A DNA stretch of 64,000 nucleotides from an uncultured Planctomycetaceae bacterium (GTDB lineage: Bacteria > Planctomycetota > Planctomycetia > Planctomycetales > Planctomycetaceae): the NCBI GenBank assembly GCA_943787265.1, contig CALSLT010000007.1:186001-250000 (forward strand), written 5' to 3'. A program made the position numbers and the translations under genes. Of this stretch, positions 18,327-28,208 are shown one piece after another; the first letter of the stretch is position 1; each line of letters starts with the position of its first letter. The notes under the pieces were generated by a model. The model saw only the letters and a program-made list of their open reading frames with translations, ran no database searches and was not told the origin of the DNA.

Positions 18327-21062
18327 TTAACTACCGGACGAGCCAGTGCCGAGTAGCGCCGTGATCGCGCTACCTTGCGACTGGAGCTGGCCGATAATTT
18401 CTTCCATCTGAATGAACTGACGCAGCAAACGTTCCTGGCGGATCGCCAGAACTTCGTCGATCTGTTCGACGCGATTTTCCAGTGCGCTGATCGAGTTATC
18501 CAGACCGTTCTTTTCATTCGTGAACGTGCCGGTGAAACTGTCCGTCAGCGTTTCCAGTGTGGCTTCAAACTTGGCGGCAACTCCATTGTTCTCGTCACGA
18601 AAGAATGTTTGCACTGCGTCAGGCGTTGCCTCGACGACATCGTTGAAGACGTCTTCGTCGAATTCGAGTTTCCCACCTTCAGCCGTTCGGACGCCCAGAC
18701 TCGCCAGGCTCTGCAGCGGATCGTTCGTGCCGAAGTACGACTTGTTGATGAGATTGCTCAATCGAGTCGAAACTCGTAGCACAATTCCCTGCCCTTGCAG
18801 GATGCCTCGCTGTGTAGGGTCTTCATTGAATTTCGTTAGCTGATCCGTCGTGTTGATGTAAGAGTTGTACGCACTGACCAGCGACTTGATGGCGTCTCGC
18901 GCTCTGGAATTATCACGAGTAACATCCACATTCGCGGCGCTGGTGCCGACTTCACTGACCGTGACACTGACTCCGGAAGCGACATTGTCAAACTGGTTCT
19001 TGCTGGAGCCAATCAGGAACGATGTGGCCGGTGTGGCTCCGACTTGAAGCAATGCGTCTTTGGCTTCCGTTCCAATCGCCAGTCCGAGGTCCAGGTTGCC
19101 ATCATCGATGGTGAAACTTCCACCCGTCCCTGAGTTGTCAGAAGTCAGCGAGAGCCGAAACGGATTGAACGCCGATCCGTCGTTGAAGACTCCTGCACTG
19201 ACACCAATCTTCGCGTCGTTGATTTTGGTGACCAGCGTGTCGAGCGTGTCATCAGCTTCGATCGTAATAACCGTCTGATCCTGGGCCGAAATTTCCTGAT
19301 TGCCGCCCGCGCCGACGACTCCGGTGCCAAGGATTCTTAGATCAGCTGCGGTGGTGCCGCCGACTTCTTCGATCGTCAGCGTACCAGCGCCCGCGGCGTT
19401 GTCTTCGATGACAATTCCGTCTCCGGTATCATTTAGTCGAGCCGTCACTTGAGCAGTCGATGCTGCATTAATTCGTTGCAGGACATCGCCGATTGTCGAT
19501 GAGGAAGACGAAATCGCGATCGATTCCTGGTTACCTGCCGAGTCCGTAATCAGGAACGAACCCGAAGCGACACTTTCGCCATCGGCCGTGAAGTCGGTCA
19601 GCGACGTTTGCAGCCCGACTCGCCGAACTCCAAGCGACCCTGAATCAACCGAAGTCTGCGCGGCATCGACTGTAAGGCCCAGATCGGCAGCGACCGAACC
19701 TCCGCCAACGTCGGCAATGATTAGATTGCTGGCCGTCGCTCCGGATGAGTCCACAACCTCAATGCCCGTCCCGAGTTCGTTGTATCGAGCTGTCAGTGAC
19801 AAGGCGTCGCTCGTGGAATCGTCGACCGCTCCATTGATTGCGTTCAGAACTTCGTCGAGTGATTCAGCAGTGCTGAGGTCCAGCGTTGCGGTCAGTCCAG
19901 ATCGATCAGTGACGGTGATGCTGCCTGGCGTGGTGATTCCCTGCCCGCCGTTCAGATTGCGGATCAACTTGGAACCGAGACCGGCCAACAACCGGTCTCC
20001 CGTGAGCGTGTTTCCGACCGCGGCATTGTCGAGCCCTAACGCTTCGACCGAATTTCCGCTGTTGATATCTTCGACCGTTAGCGATCCGCCACCGGCGGCA
20101 TTGTCGGTCAGGACGAGCCGTCCATTTGATAGTGCGGCCGTCAGTTTTCCACCGTTAGCCGCGTCATCGTTAACGGCGTTGACCAGTTCGCCCAGATCAA
20201 AAACATCGTCGAGGTTTACGTCGATCTGTGTTCCGTCGGTTGTTGTGAACCTCAGATCGTCTGCGCCATCGAATTGAAACACGCCGTTACCATCATTGAG
20301 CTGATCGAGCGTGAAGTCTTCCGTCAGGTAGTAAACTTCGGCACCGGTCAACGTGTTGGCGGCGACGGACTGCTGGATACCCAGATCGGTTGCCGTCGTG
20401 CCGGTTCCGATTTCTTCGACGATCAGGTTAGACGTCGTGCTGCCGGACGAGTCATTCAGGATGATCTGCCCGCCGGACGTGCTGGCGGTTACTGACAAAC
20501 TGTTTTCATCATTGATCGCGCTCAGAACGTCGTCGATCGAGTACGCCTTGGTGAGGTCGATCGTCGCGGAAGAACCCGAGCGGTCAGTAATTTTGATCGA
20601 TCCCCGTTGAACGGCCTCGCCACCGTTGAACGTGTCGAGCCTGGTAGATGTCGCGAGTTTTCCGCCCTGCGAAAACGTCAACGTGCCAGCACCAATCTTC
20701 TGCTCGTCGGAATTAGCGAAGCCTTTGGATGTTCGCTGCTCGGCAGTTGCGAGTCTCAACGTCTGAAAGGCGTACGAACCAAGCGGCGCATCCGAGTTGG
20801 CAGAAACGGTCAGTTGATCCGTGTCAGAGTTTGAAACGGAAACTGCTTCGAAAGTCGTTGGAAGTTTCAGTGCAGAAACGGCTGAAGAAATCTGAAGGAC
20901 GTTGGTTTCGAGCGCTTCGATGCCAAGCTTAAGACCTTTGTAGCCGTCGATCCGGGCTTCCATCACTCGAGCGGGCGCACGCTGAAGCGAGATCAACTGG
21001 GACGTAATCCCAGCGATATCGATTCCGCTGTTCAGCCCGACGGTTGATCTAATGGCAGACAT
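18327..21062 (-). CDS. fliD: Flagellar hook-associated protein 2 (filament cap), enlarged
   Basis: 911 residues, about twice the usual FliD length. The N-terminal FliD_N domain (about 1-110) contains GLNSGIDIAGITSQLISLQR. The C-terminal domain (about 660-905) includes RARDAIKSLVSAYNSY and a coiled-coil end (ALENRVEQIDEVLAIRQERLLRQF). Between them lie at least four flagellin hook IN-type repeats of about 100-130 residues (for example GSIKITDRSGSSATIDL, GSITVTDRSGLTATLDL, GSFLITDSAGNQESIAI). The protein caps the filament at its tip, outside the cell. The receiver-like gene at 21317 lies upstream on the same strand. Confidence 0.93.
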   Translation of the reverse strand: MSAIRSTVGLNSGIDIAGITSQLISLQRAPARVMEARIDGYKGLKLGIEALETNVLQISSAVSALKLPTTFEAVSVSNSDTDQLTVSANSDAPLGSYAFQTLRLATAEQRTSKGFANSDEQKIGAGTLTFSQGGKLATSTRLDTFNGGEAVQRGSIKITDRSGSSATIDLTKAYSIDDVLSAINDENSLSVTASTSGGQIILNDSSGSTTSNLIVEEIGTGTTATDLGIQQSVAANTLTGAEVYYLTEDFTLDQLNDGNGVFQFDGADDLRFTTTDGTQIDVNLDDVFDLGELVNAVNDDAANGGKLTAALSNGRLVLTDNAAGGGSLTVEDINSGNSVEALGLDNAAVGNTLTGDRLLAGLGSKLIRNLNGGQGITTPGSITVTDRSGLTATLDLSTAESLDEVLNAINGAVDDSTSDALSLTARYNELGTGIEVVDSSGATASNLIIADVGGGSVAADLGLTVDAAQTSVDSGSLGVRRVGLQTSLTDFTADGESVASGSFLITDSAGNQESIAISSSSSTIGDVLQRINAASTAQVTARLNDTGDGIVIEDNAAGAGTLTIEEVGGTTAADLRILGTGVVGAGGNQEISAQDQTVITIEADDTLDTLVTKINDAKIGVSAGVFNDGSAFNPFRLSLTSDNSGTGGSFTIDDGNLDLGLAIGTEAKDALLQVGATPATSFLIGSSKNQFDNVASGVSVTVSEVGTSAANVDVTRDNSRARDAIKSLVSAYNSYINTTDQLTKFNEDPTQRGILQGQGIVLRVSTRLSNLINKSYFGTNDPLQSLASLGVRTAEGGKLEFDEDVFNDVVEATPDAVQTFFRDENNGVAAKFEATLETLTDSFTGTFTNEKNGLDNSISALENRVEQIDEVLAIRQERLLRQFIQMEEIIGQLQSQGSAITALLGTGSSGS

Positions 21063-21316
21063 GGTGATTCACTTACCTGGTAACAGGGCGGGAGTCGGCG
21101 CGCAGCACCGAACCCGAGTGTCTCTCAACTTGCCAAGTATCGGTCATGGAAAGATTGCCGCTGAACGAACGACTGCGGGTTTCAGCGGTTGGGGGATTTG
21201 CCGCACGCAAATTGCGACCTGCTCGCGTTCTCAGGTCGAGCATCGTGGCAAACGGCGAAAGACGTCGGGATCAGGCCGGCGCAACCGGAGGCTCACCACC
21301 CTGTCGGCGAGGCGAA

Positions 21317-22309
21317 TCACTCAGCGTCGTGCTGTCCAGCGTTGTGGTCAGCCACGGCTTGTTGATAGCACTCGCCGATGTGAATGACGAGTTCCAAGGC
21401 GAGCAAATCGGCGCGAGACATGACGTGTCGGCTGCTGCGATTTCCCAGGCCGCTGACAAGGTGTTCGACCTGTTCGAGATGCAGCGACAGAGTGTCGCGC
21501 GGTGAAAGTCCAACTTCGGCCAGCACGCTGGCGAGTTGAGCGATCTCACCACCCAGACTTCCAGAACCCATGATGACGTACGTGCGGAGCAACTCGTGGT
21601 AGTACGTTTTGATCTTCGCGGGAATCTGGAGTGTCCGAGTTTTTCGCGCCGCCAGGTGGTTTCCGGCTTCGTTAGTGGATAAGTCTTCTGCATCGTCTGA
21701 CGAAGGTTTCGCAGCTCCTTGAGTGATTGCTTCAAGTTCGCTGATGATGTCTCGTTGCTGACGAAGCAGGTGGTCAGCTTCGTCACGTTCGCGAACCAGG
21801 CGACGATGATTCGCGACGGCGTGGTGGTGATTCTGCTGAGCGGTCTCGACCAGCCGAATGCTCTGCTGAATGACGTTCACAAGGGCTCGCGAACTCCAGA
21901 GAGCCGAAGAGACGAGAATCTCGCAATGCGAGCTGCATGCTTCGACAGTCAAACCGTCATCAGGCTGTTGCGTCAGCAGAACGATCGGGTCGCTGCATCC
22001 GGACGAACGGATCGCGTGAACCAGGTCGGGGGCGTCCCATCTTACATCATCGAGATTACTCGGCCAGCACTCGATGACGATGCAATCGAAGTGTTCATTT
22101 CGGAGCAGCGTCATCGCTTCCGACGCCGAGCTGACCCACTTGAATTTCGGGTCGTTGCATCCGACGGCGTCGAGCTGAAGTGTCAGTCCAATCCAGTCAG
22201 GCTCGGTCGGGCCAACACACAACAGCCGGAATTCTGGCGGCAACCCGCTGCTCGGTGGAGCATCCAGCCAGTCGCTATTCTGTACAGGAATCTGGTCTTC
22301 CGTGACCAT
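21317..22309 (-). CDS. Degenerate receiver domain protein next to fliD
   Basis: 330 residues. Residues about 25-150 look like a CheY-type receiver (FRLLCVGPTEPDWIG, then FDCIVIECWP and DPIVLLTQQ). The acceptor Asp position in CIVIEC appears to be Glu and the usual final Lys is Ser, so normal phosphorylation is unlikely. A coiled segment and a helical C-terminal module (about 235-325) follow. ATG 22309 is chosen because the longer frame begins with atypical sequence. It precedes fliD by 255 nt on the same strand, so a role in flagellar control is possible but unproven. Confidence 0.6.
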   Translation of the reverse strand: MVTEDQIPVQNSDWLDAPPSSGLPPEFRLLCVGPTEPDWIGLTLQLDAVGCNDPKFKWVSSASEAMTLLRNEHFDCIVIECWPSNLDDVRWDAPDLVHAIRSSGCSDPIVLLTQQPDDGLTVEACSSHCEILVSSALWSSRALVNVIQQSIRLVETAQQNHHHAVANHRRLVRERDEADHLLRQQRDIISELEAITQGAAKPSSDDAEDLSTNEAGNHLAARKTRTLQIPAKIKTYYHELLRTYVIMGSGSLGGEIAQLASVLAEVGLSPRDTLSLHLEQVEHLVSGLGNRSSRHVMSRADLLALELVIHIGECYQQAVADHNAGQHDAE

Positions 22310-22647
22310 CGAGCGTCCAATCTGAGTGTAGCAAGTGGCCGATGAGGTCCGTCGGGGATCCACCCGGCTCGGCAGCGCAAACTTATATTCGTGACCGAAA
22401 CTACGTGTCAACAGGATGTTACGTCATACGAGACGGCCGCGAGTTGCCATCTGAGCCTCGTTTTTCACTCGTTCCCCGGGACGATGGTCAGCAGGAATTC
22501 GTCTCGCTATTCTGTGCCCCCTTCCTGTGGCCCCGTTTGGCCAGTGCAGTGCGGCCGAAATCGCACTCGGAAGCTGTACAGAAAATCGCAGCGCAGCCGG
22601 CATTCCGGATTTAGCGCGTTCTGCCCGCGGCAGTAGTGAGACCGAAG
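22310..22647. other. Divergent intergenic region
   Basis: It lies between the receiver-like gene (minus) and the frameshifted small gene (plus). No terminator, repeat or RNA gene was recognised; it should hold the two divergent promoters. Confidence 0.45.
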
Positions 22648-23139
22648 ATGGCAAAAAGTCGACTTGAACTTCGCAGAGAGAACGAGGCCGCGGAAGCGGC
22701 TGGGTGATTCTGAAGAAACTCCGAAGAAGAAAAAGAAGGCCACTCGAAAGAAGGCGGCAGCCCGCAAAACGCGCGAGAAGCCACCGGAACGCAAACGAGC
22801 GGTCTGGGTCCTCTACAGCGGCAGCATGAAAGAGGAAGGCCGGTACCCGTACGACCAGAAAGAGGCCGCCGAAGAGCGTCTCGCTGTTCTGCAGGGGCGT
22901 GGCAAAAAACTCTACTTCATGCAGATGGTCAAGGAATTGATCACTGGCTGCCGCAGACGGAGTGCAGGTCGTTGAGCCTGTTGTTGATCCGGACGATGAG
23001 GAAGTCGTAGTCGTCAAGAAAGCCAGCCGCTCCGAAGGGCGACGAGCTGGGCGATGTCGAAGTCGATGACGCCGACTTCGAAGATGACGAAGCTGATGAC
23101 GAAGCAGAAGGCCTGGACGACGATCCGGACGACGACTAG
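22648..23139 (+). pseudogene. Small basic-acidic protein, reading frame broken in three places
   Basis: If one base is removed from each of three G runs (22702-22704, 22945-22946, 23037-23039), a single frame of about 162 residues runs from ATG 22648 to TAG 23137. It starts MAKSRLELRRENEAAEAAGD, has a Lys-rich stretch, then a conserved-looking core (KRAVWVLYSGSMKEEGRYPY, KKLYFMQMVKEL), and ends in a very acidic tail. All three breaks are +1 changes in G runs, so sequencing error is as likely as true decay. Similar proteins probably occur in other planctomycetes, but the function is unknown. Confidence 0.65.
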
Positions 23140-23175
23140 GTCGGAGTCGCGTTCAGCGTAAAACACGTTTCAAAT

Positions 23176-23204
23176 CAAACGGCGGTCCATGTGGCCGCCG
23201 TTTG
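23176..23204 (+). terminator. Hairpin terminator candidate
   Basis: Perfect 10-bp arms, CAAACGGCGG (23176-23185) and CCGCCGTTTG (23195-23204), enclose a 9-nt loop. No clear T tract follows, so termination may be weak. It sits between the frameshifted gene and the formyltransferase gene. Confidence 0.5.
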
Positions 23205-23295
23205 TATGCGCCTTGCAGGTTTTTGCGTGGCATGTCGCTGGAAATCTGACGAACCAAACGTCGCAAAGAACTGACCGGGATAAGGGAGTATCGGA

Positions 23296-24234
23296 ATGTC
23301 AGCCAATCACCGAGCTGAAGTCGAGGACACATACGCCGAAGGTTTTCGATCGATCTATGCCGAGTTTCTGATTACCGCTCGGGATCGAAAGTGGCTCGAC
23401 CACGCGCTCCGCGAGGCAACGGGCAACGCCTCAAGCACGATTCTTTGCGATTGCGAGGCCGGGTTGGATCGATACGTCGGTCCCGGAGGCGATGAGTCGT
23501 TCGAAACTCCTGATGGTCGCCCCGGAGCCGTCGTGCAGATTCACGTGCCGAGATTTCGCAAGGACCGCGTCGAAGCCCTGGAGCGATCGCTGCTGGTTCG
23601 AATCAGCCAGAACGTGATGACATGCCCGACGGCTCGCTGTTTCAACCTGCTCGACACCGATCCGTTCTTCAAGCTCGGTAAGAAGGTTTCATTCTTCGGA
23701 GACGGTCATCAGAAACGCGAAGAACGCTTCGGTCACAAAGTCTGGACGGTCCCGACGATGGGCGGTGACTTCGTTCTCGACCGTCGTTTTGGATTTTCCG
23801 ACGGTGTCATGGGCGGCAATCTATGGTTTCTCGGTGAGACCGAAGACGCGGCCATCGACGCAGCCGAACGTGGAGCAGCCGCAGTCAACGACTGCCCCGG
23901 CGCGATCATGACGTTTCCCGGAGGCGTCGCCGCCAGTGCGTCGAAAGCCGGCAGCAAATACTCATTCCTCATCGCCAGCACGTACGCCGAGTATTGCCCA
24001 ACGCTCCGGAACTCGCCCGACGTTGAAACGCGGCTCCCGGAAAACGTTCACTCGGTCATGGAAATCGTGATCAACGGAAGCAGCCTCCAGGCAATCTCCG
24101 ACGCAACGCAGGCCGCTATCAACGCGTCCGCTGAAACACCGGGCCTGGTCAAAATAACCGCCGGCAACTACGGCGGCCGCTTGGGGAAGAGTTTCGTTTG
24201 GCTCAAACCCGAGCTGCATCAGGACACTGAGTAA
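23296..24234 (+). CDS. ftr: Formylmethanofuran-tetrahydromethanopterin formyltransferase
   Basis: 312 residues, the expected length for Ftr/FhcD. Recognisable stretches include GFRSIYAEFLITA, ILCDCEAGLDRY, VMTCPTARCFNLL and GNYGGRLGKSFVWL. It moves the formyl group between methanofuran and tetrahydromethanopterin in C1 oxidation or formaldehyde detoxification, a cytoplasmic pathway known in planctomycetes. Its other subunits are not in this window, so it acts with genes elsewhere. ATG 23296 has GGGAG upstream. It converges with the 24246 gene, leaving 11 nt between stops. Confidence 0.95.
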   Translation: MSANHRAEVEDTYAEGFRSIYAEFLITARDRKWLDHALREATGNASSTILCDCEAGLDRYVGPGGDESFETPDGRPGAVVQIHVPRFRKDRVEALERSLLVRISQNVMTCPTARCFNLLDTDPFFKLGKKVSFFGDGHQKREERFGHKVWTVPTMGGDFVLDRRFGFSDGVMGGNLWFLGETEDAAIDAAERGAAAVNDCPGAIMTFPGGVAASASKAGSKYSFLIASTYAEYCPTLRNSPDVETRLPENVHSVMEIVINGSSLQAISDATQAAINASAETPGLVKITAGNYGGRLGKSFVWLKPELHQDTE

Positions 24235-24245
24235 GAGCAACCAGC

Positions 24246-25090
24246 CTACCTTGCAGCCGTCGCCTTTGATTCGGATAGCAACCCGACACGAAGTTGATCG
24301 ACGAGATCTTCCGCGAAGCGAAGTTGCGAGATCACCGCGGCAGCCCCGGCTTCTCGAAGTGAAATTGTTTCGTCGGGAGTCGCCATGTCCGAAGCAACGA
24401 TGATCGTTGCCTCCGACAGTCGTCGTCGCGAAGCTGTTGAATCCTTCTGAAAGTTCCACGATCGATAAATGGTGCCACCAGAATATGGACAGTGGCTGAT
24501 CGGCTCTCTGACTCAGTGTCAAGAATCTCAAAGCCGAGTGAACAGGCAATGCTTTCGAAGCATTCTTTGAGCGAAACATCGGCAGAAATCACACGCGCGG
24601 ACATCCCTCGACCGGGGTGAGCGGTCTGTTCCAGGCTGCCGGCAGCTAGCGTTGCGAAAGCTTCGTCGCGGGAAGTCGTCGCCAGAAGCGGTGTTGAATC
24701 TTCAGCCAGTTGTTGCAGCTCGAGTCGAATTCTGGCCGCGGCATGAGCAAGTGGAATACTCCACGCCGATGGCCAGCGTTGCTCTGTCCGGCCGATGGAT
24801 TCGCACCACGGGCTGAACGCAACAACAAACCGGCTGAACGGCAGCAGCCCGATGAGTTGGTCGATGTCGGTCGCGGAGTACTCGTCGGGAATGCTCTGGT
24901 ACGAGATGACCAGATCGGGAATCAACTCGCCAGTTCCAACCAATGAGATCGCATCCGCCAGCGACTTCACACTATGACTGTCGGCAGAGTTAAGGATGTC
25001 GGCTGTGTGATTATCTGAAAGCGCGCTACGGAACTGAGGCGACTGACACTCGCCAATTATCAAAACGACTGGTTGCGAAGCTTCGGGCAT
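24246..25090 (-). pseudogene. Tandem receiver-like protein with one frameshift
   Basis: The first frame runs from ATG 25090 and stops at 24332. If one base is added near 24419-24424 (within GACGACGACTG on the coding strand), the frame continues as LSEATIIVASDMATPDETIS and ends at 24246, giving about 281 residues. The continuation has the strand-helix pattern of a receiver domain, so the two frames belong to one gene. Both halves look like receivers without the usual acidic pocket. A single lost base could be sequencing error or real. It resembles the 21317 protein in style. Confidence 0.6.
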
Positions 25091-25368
25091 TTGCAGGACA
25101 GTTCAGGAATAGAACAGTTCGAAAATCATCTATTGGTCGGTTGGTTCAGAATCGTCGTTGAACTGCCGGAAACTGGAAACCCTGAATCCTGACGGAAGTA
25201 GCGCCCTGAAGTCCCAACCGGTTTAATGCGTGACGGTCGCTCGGTAGGATTTATCGCTTCGGAGCGGCACGAGTTATGGTTCTCCACCACCCAAGTCCCC
25301 CGAAGCCGTAATTTCGATCATCAATATTGATATCCCCACCGACGCTCAACCTCTGAGGAGACTCCCGG

Positions 25369-26910
25369 ATGATTCACCCATTGCTCATCATGACGATCGG
25401 GATCGTTCTTGTCATTTTCCTGATCATGAAGCTGAAGGTGAACGCGTTCCTCGCGCTGATCACCGCGGCGATGGTGGTCAGCCTGCTTGCATTCGAGGAG
25501 AACGCGAAGACGGGAGAAATGGAGCTGGCCAGTGACGCGATTTCGCGAGTTGCCAGCGCGTTCGGATCAGCCTGCGGAGGGATCGGAATTGTCATTGCGC
25601 TGGCGGCGGTCATCGGCACGTGCATGATGGACAGCGGTGCTGCCGACAGAATCGTTCGGGCATTCATGAAAATGCTGGGCGAAGAACGAGCCCCGTGGGC
25701 ATTGATGGGAAGCGGCTACGTCCTGGCGGTGCCTGTCTTCTTCGATACGGTCTTTTATCTGCTGGTCCCTCTGGCCAGGTCATTCTATCGCCGAACCCAG
25801 AAGTCTTATTTGAAATGTCTGCTCGCGATCACGGCCGGCGGAGCAATCACACATACCTTGGTGCCGCCAACTCCGGGTCCGCTGACGATGGCTGCAAATC
25901 TCGGTATCGACCTTGGAAAAATGATCATGGTGGGAGCGATGGTGGCTCTTCCAGCGGCGATCGCCGGCATCATGTTCGCTGGATATCTTGATCGAAAATA
26001 CAACATTCCGATGCGGGAAGTCGCCGGCCGCGAAGAGACCGACCCGCTGAAAGATGAAGAGCTGCCAAGCTTGTTCATGTCGCTGCTGCCCGTGGTTCTG
26101 CCGGTCGTGATGATCGCGATTCACACGGTCGCCAGCACGTTTTCTGACGGCGAACTGCTGAGCAAAGCTGAAGAGATTGCCGTCGCGGCCGGTACGACCG
26201 TCGAGGCACAGGCCAGCGAGTTGATGGCTGCTGCGGACAATGCAATGTCACGAGGCGACGCCCTTAAAGAGATCAAGCAGACGACACTGGATGAGTCCGG
26301 TTCTCCTGGACTGTGGACCAGCGCAACTCGCTATACGCAAGTTGTCGGTAACCCGAACCTTGCCTTGTTAATCTCAACACTCATCGCGCTGCTCGTTTAC
26401 GTTAAACAGCGAAGCCCGTCGAAAGAGGACCTTGCGAAGATCGTCGAGATTTCATTGATGAGTGGTGGGGTCATCATTCTGATTACGGCCGGTGGATCAT
26501 CGTTCGGTGCAATGCTCAAGGTCGCTCACGTTGGAGACGCAATTCGAGACATGTTCGGCGGGGCTGAAGTCACCGGCATCACGATGCTGTTCCTGGGCTT
26601 TGGAATCGCGGCGTTGCTTAAGGTAGCACAGGGCTCAAGCACCGCGGCGATGATTATCACATCAAGCATGATGCCCGGAATGCTCATCGGTCTGGACCTG
26701 CCTTACGACAAAGTTTACCTGGCAACTGCGATCGGCGCGGGATCATGCATCGGCTCATGGATGAACGACAGCGGCTTCTGGATCTTTTCCAAGATGGGCG
26801 GGCTGACCGAAAAAGAAGGCCTGCAGACGTGGACGCCACTGCTGATTGTCCTTGGAATCACCAGCATGACGATGACGTTGATCCTGGCGACCCTCATGCC
26901 TTTGACTTAG
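25369..26910 (+). CDS. GntP-family gluconate/organic acid permease
   Basis: 513 residues with about 12 hydrophobic spans. It starts [19 protein letters not shown] and contains [25 protein letters not shown] and a [11 protein letters not shown] motif, all characteristic of GntP/GntT carriers. A hydrophilic insert (about 255-320) interrupts the two halves. It imports gluconate or a related hydroxyacid by proton symport. No catabolic gene lies beside it, so the substrate is open. Confidence 0.9.
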   Translation: MIHPLLIMTIGIVLVIFLIMKLKVNAFLALITAAMVVSLLAFEENAKTGEMELASDAISRVASAFGSACGGIGIVIALAAVIGTCMMDSGAADRIVRAFMKMLGEERAPWALMGSGYVLAVPVFFDTVFYLLVPLARSFYRRTQKSYLKCLLAITAGGAITHTLVPPTPGPLTMAANLGIDLGKMIMVGAMVALPAAIAGIMFAGYLDRKYNIPMREVAGREETDPLKDEELPSLFMSLLPVVLPVVMIAIHTVASTFSDGELLSKAEEIAVAAGTTVEAQASELMAAADNAMSRGDALKEIKQTTLDESGSPGLWTSATRYTQVVGNPNLALLISTLIALLVYVKQRSPSKEDLAKIVEISLMSGGVIILITAGGSSFGAMLKVAHVGDAIRDMFGGAEVTGITMLFLGFGIAALLKVAQGSSTAAMIITSSMMPGMLIGLDLPYDKVYLATAIGAGSCIGSWMNDSGFWIFSKMGGLTEKEGLQTWTPLLIVLGITSMTMTLILATLMPLT

Positions 26911-26972
26911 TAATCGGACGGGGCTGATTCGCGGAACCAGTCGGTTTGCAGTCGGCGTTTCAGGAGTGATTT

Positions 26973-28208
26973 ATGCCTCGTCAGAACGGCTTTCGGCATC
27001 AGTCTTATCCGACTCAGCCATCGGTTCCGCCAGTTGTGTTGCAGCTTGACGGCGATGCTGTGCAGAGTCTCGACTTCGGGCACCTGCATACACAGTTCGG
27101 CGTTCAGAAAGTTTTGCTGGTACACGGGACGTTTGCCGGGGACGATCCGTTTGGCATTCACGCAATGATGCGGGCGGGTGCCGAATCGTTGCCGGCGACG
27201 GCCAGACTGGCGGCTAACCCGGTGATCGATCGCTTATCCGAACAGACGAAGCGGCTCACCGACACAATCACGGCGGACGTCGCGAATTACAGCAACGGAT
27301 ATCGAAAGCGGTTTCAGACACTCGTGGGGAACGATCCCGAAGTGAGTCGTCTCGAACCGACCTGGAGCAGCGAGAACAATCACATCGCCCGAGCTGGACT
27401 CGCGGTGCGCCTACTGAACGAACTCGTTGAACTTCAAGCAGAAGGTTTCGATCCGGCTCACGAGCGAGTTCTGCTATGGGGGCACAGCCATGCTGGAAAC
27501 GGGTTTGCGATTCTCTCCAACTTGCTGGCTAATGATCAAGCGAGTGTCGAAGCCTTTTTCGAAGCGGCCGGTGACTCACTAGGTCCGGCTGGCGACGTTG
27601 CTCGTCGAGCGTTGGCCGCATCGCCGACTCCGCATCCGATGGCGAATGCGACTTACGTTGTGACATTCGGCACACCAGTCAGGTACGGCTGGGATACGGA
27701 CGGTCTGCGATCGCTGGTCCACGTGATTCACCACCGATCGTTGAAGGACGATGAAGATTCGGCAGCGATTATCCCGGCGGTTACCTTCGGGTGCGAAGGC
27801 AACAGTCTGGGTGACAACTTCACCGCCGCGACATCCGGAGTTGCGGATGTCCTGTCTGCAAAACACGGCGACTGGGTTCAGGCATTTGCGATTGCAGGAA
27901 CGGACATCGCACCGCCGCTCAAACGAAAAGTGAACGCACGGCTGGGCGAGTTTCTCGAAAGAGGATTGCCTGAAGCGACGCCTCATAAGCTGAAGGAAAA
28001 ACTGAAGGTCACGTGTGCCCGGTGGAAGACTCGAACGCGGCTTCATGCTGATGGCCGTAACCTGCTGGTTGACTACGAGTCTTCGCAACTAACTCGCTTC
28101 GGGCCCGCTCGACAGGCCGTACTCGGACACGGCATCTACACCTTGAAAGACTGGCTGCCGAGTCAGCTCGCGCTGGTTCTTCAGTGGCTTGAAGAAGACG
28201 GTCCGTGA
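26973..28208 (+). CDS. Alpha/beta hydrolase-like protein
   Basis: 411 residues. The core has a hydrolase strand plus oxyanion region (KVLLVHGTFAGDDPFG near 50) and a nucleophile elbow GHSHAG near residue 170, with Ser as the likely nucleophile. No signal peptide is visible. It could be a lipase-like or esterase-like enzyme; the substrate is unknown. GGAG lies 8 nt before ATG 26973. The stop abuts that of the convergent EboE-like gene at 28209. Confidence 0.7.
   Translation: MPRQNGFRHQSYPTQPSVPPVVLQLDGDAVQSLDFGHLHTQFGVQKVLLVHGTFAGDDPFGIHAMMRAGAESLPATARLAANPVIDRLSEQTKRLTDTITADVANYSNGYRKRFQTLVGNDPEVSRLEPTWSSENNHIARAGLAVRLLNELVELQAEGFDPAHERVLLWGHSHAGNGFAILSNLLANDQASVEAFFEAAGDSLGPAGDVARRALAASPTPHPMANATYVVTFGTPVRYGWDTDGLRSLVHVIHHRSLKDDEDSAAIIPAVTFGCEGNSLGDNFTAATSGVADVLSAKHGDWVQAFAIAGTDIAPPLKRKVNARLGEFLERGLPEATPHKLKEKLKVTCARWKTRTRLHADGRNLLVDYESSQLTRFGPARQAVLGHGIYTLKDWLPSQLALVLQWLEEDGP

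Noticed and set aside
19588..20277. 229-residue frame opposite fliD
   Set aside because: Ser/Pro/Thr-rich mirror of the repeated FliD units; no ribosome site.
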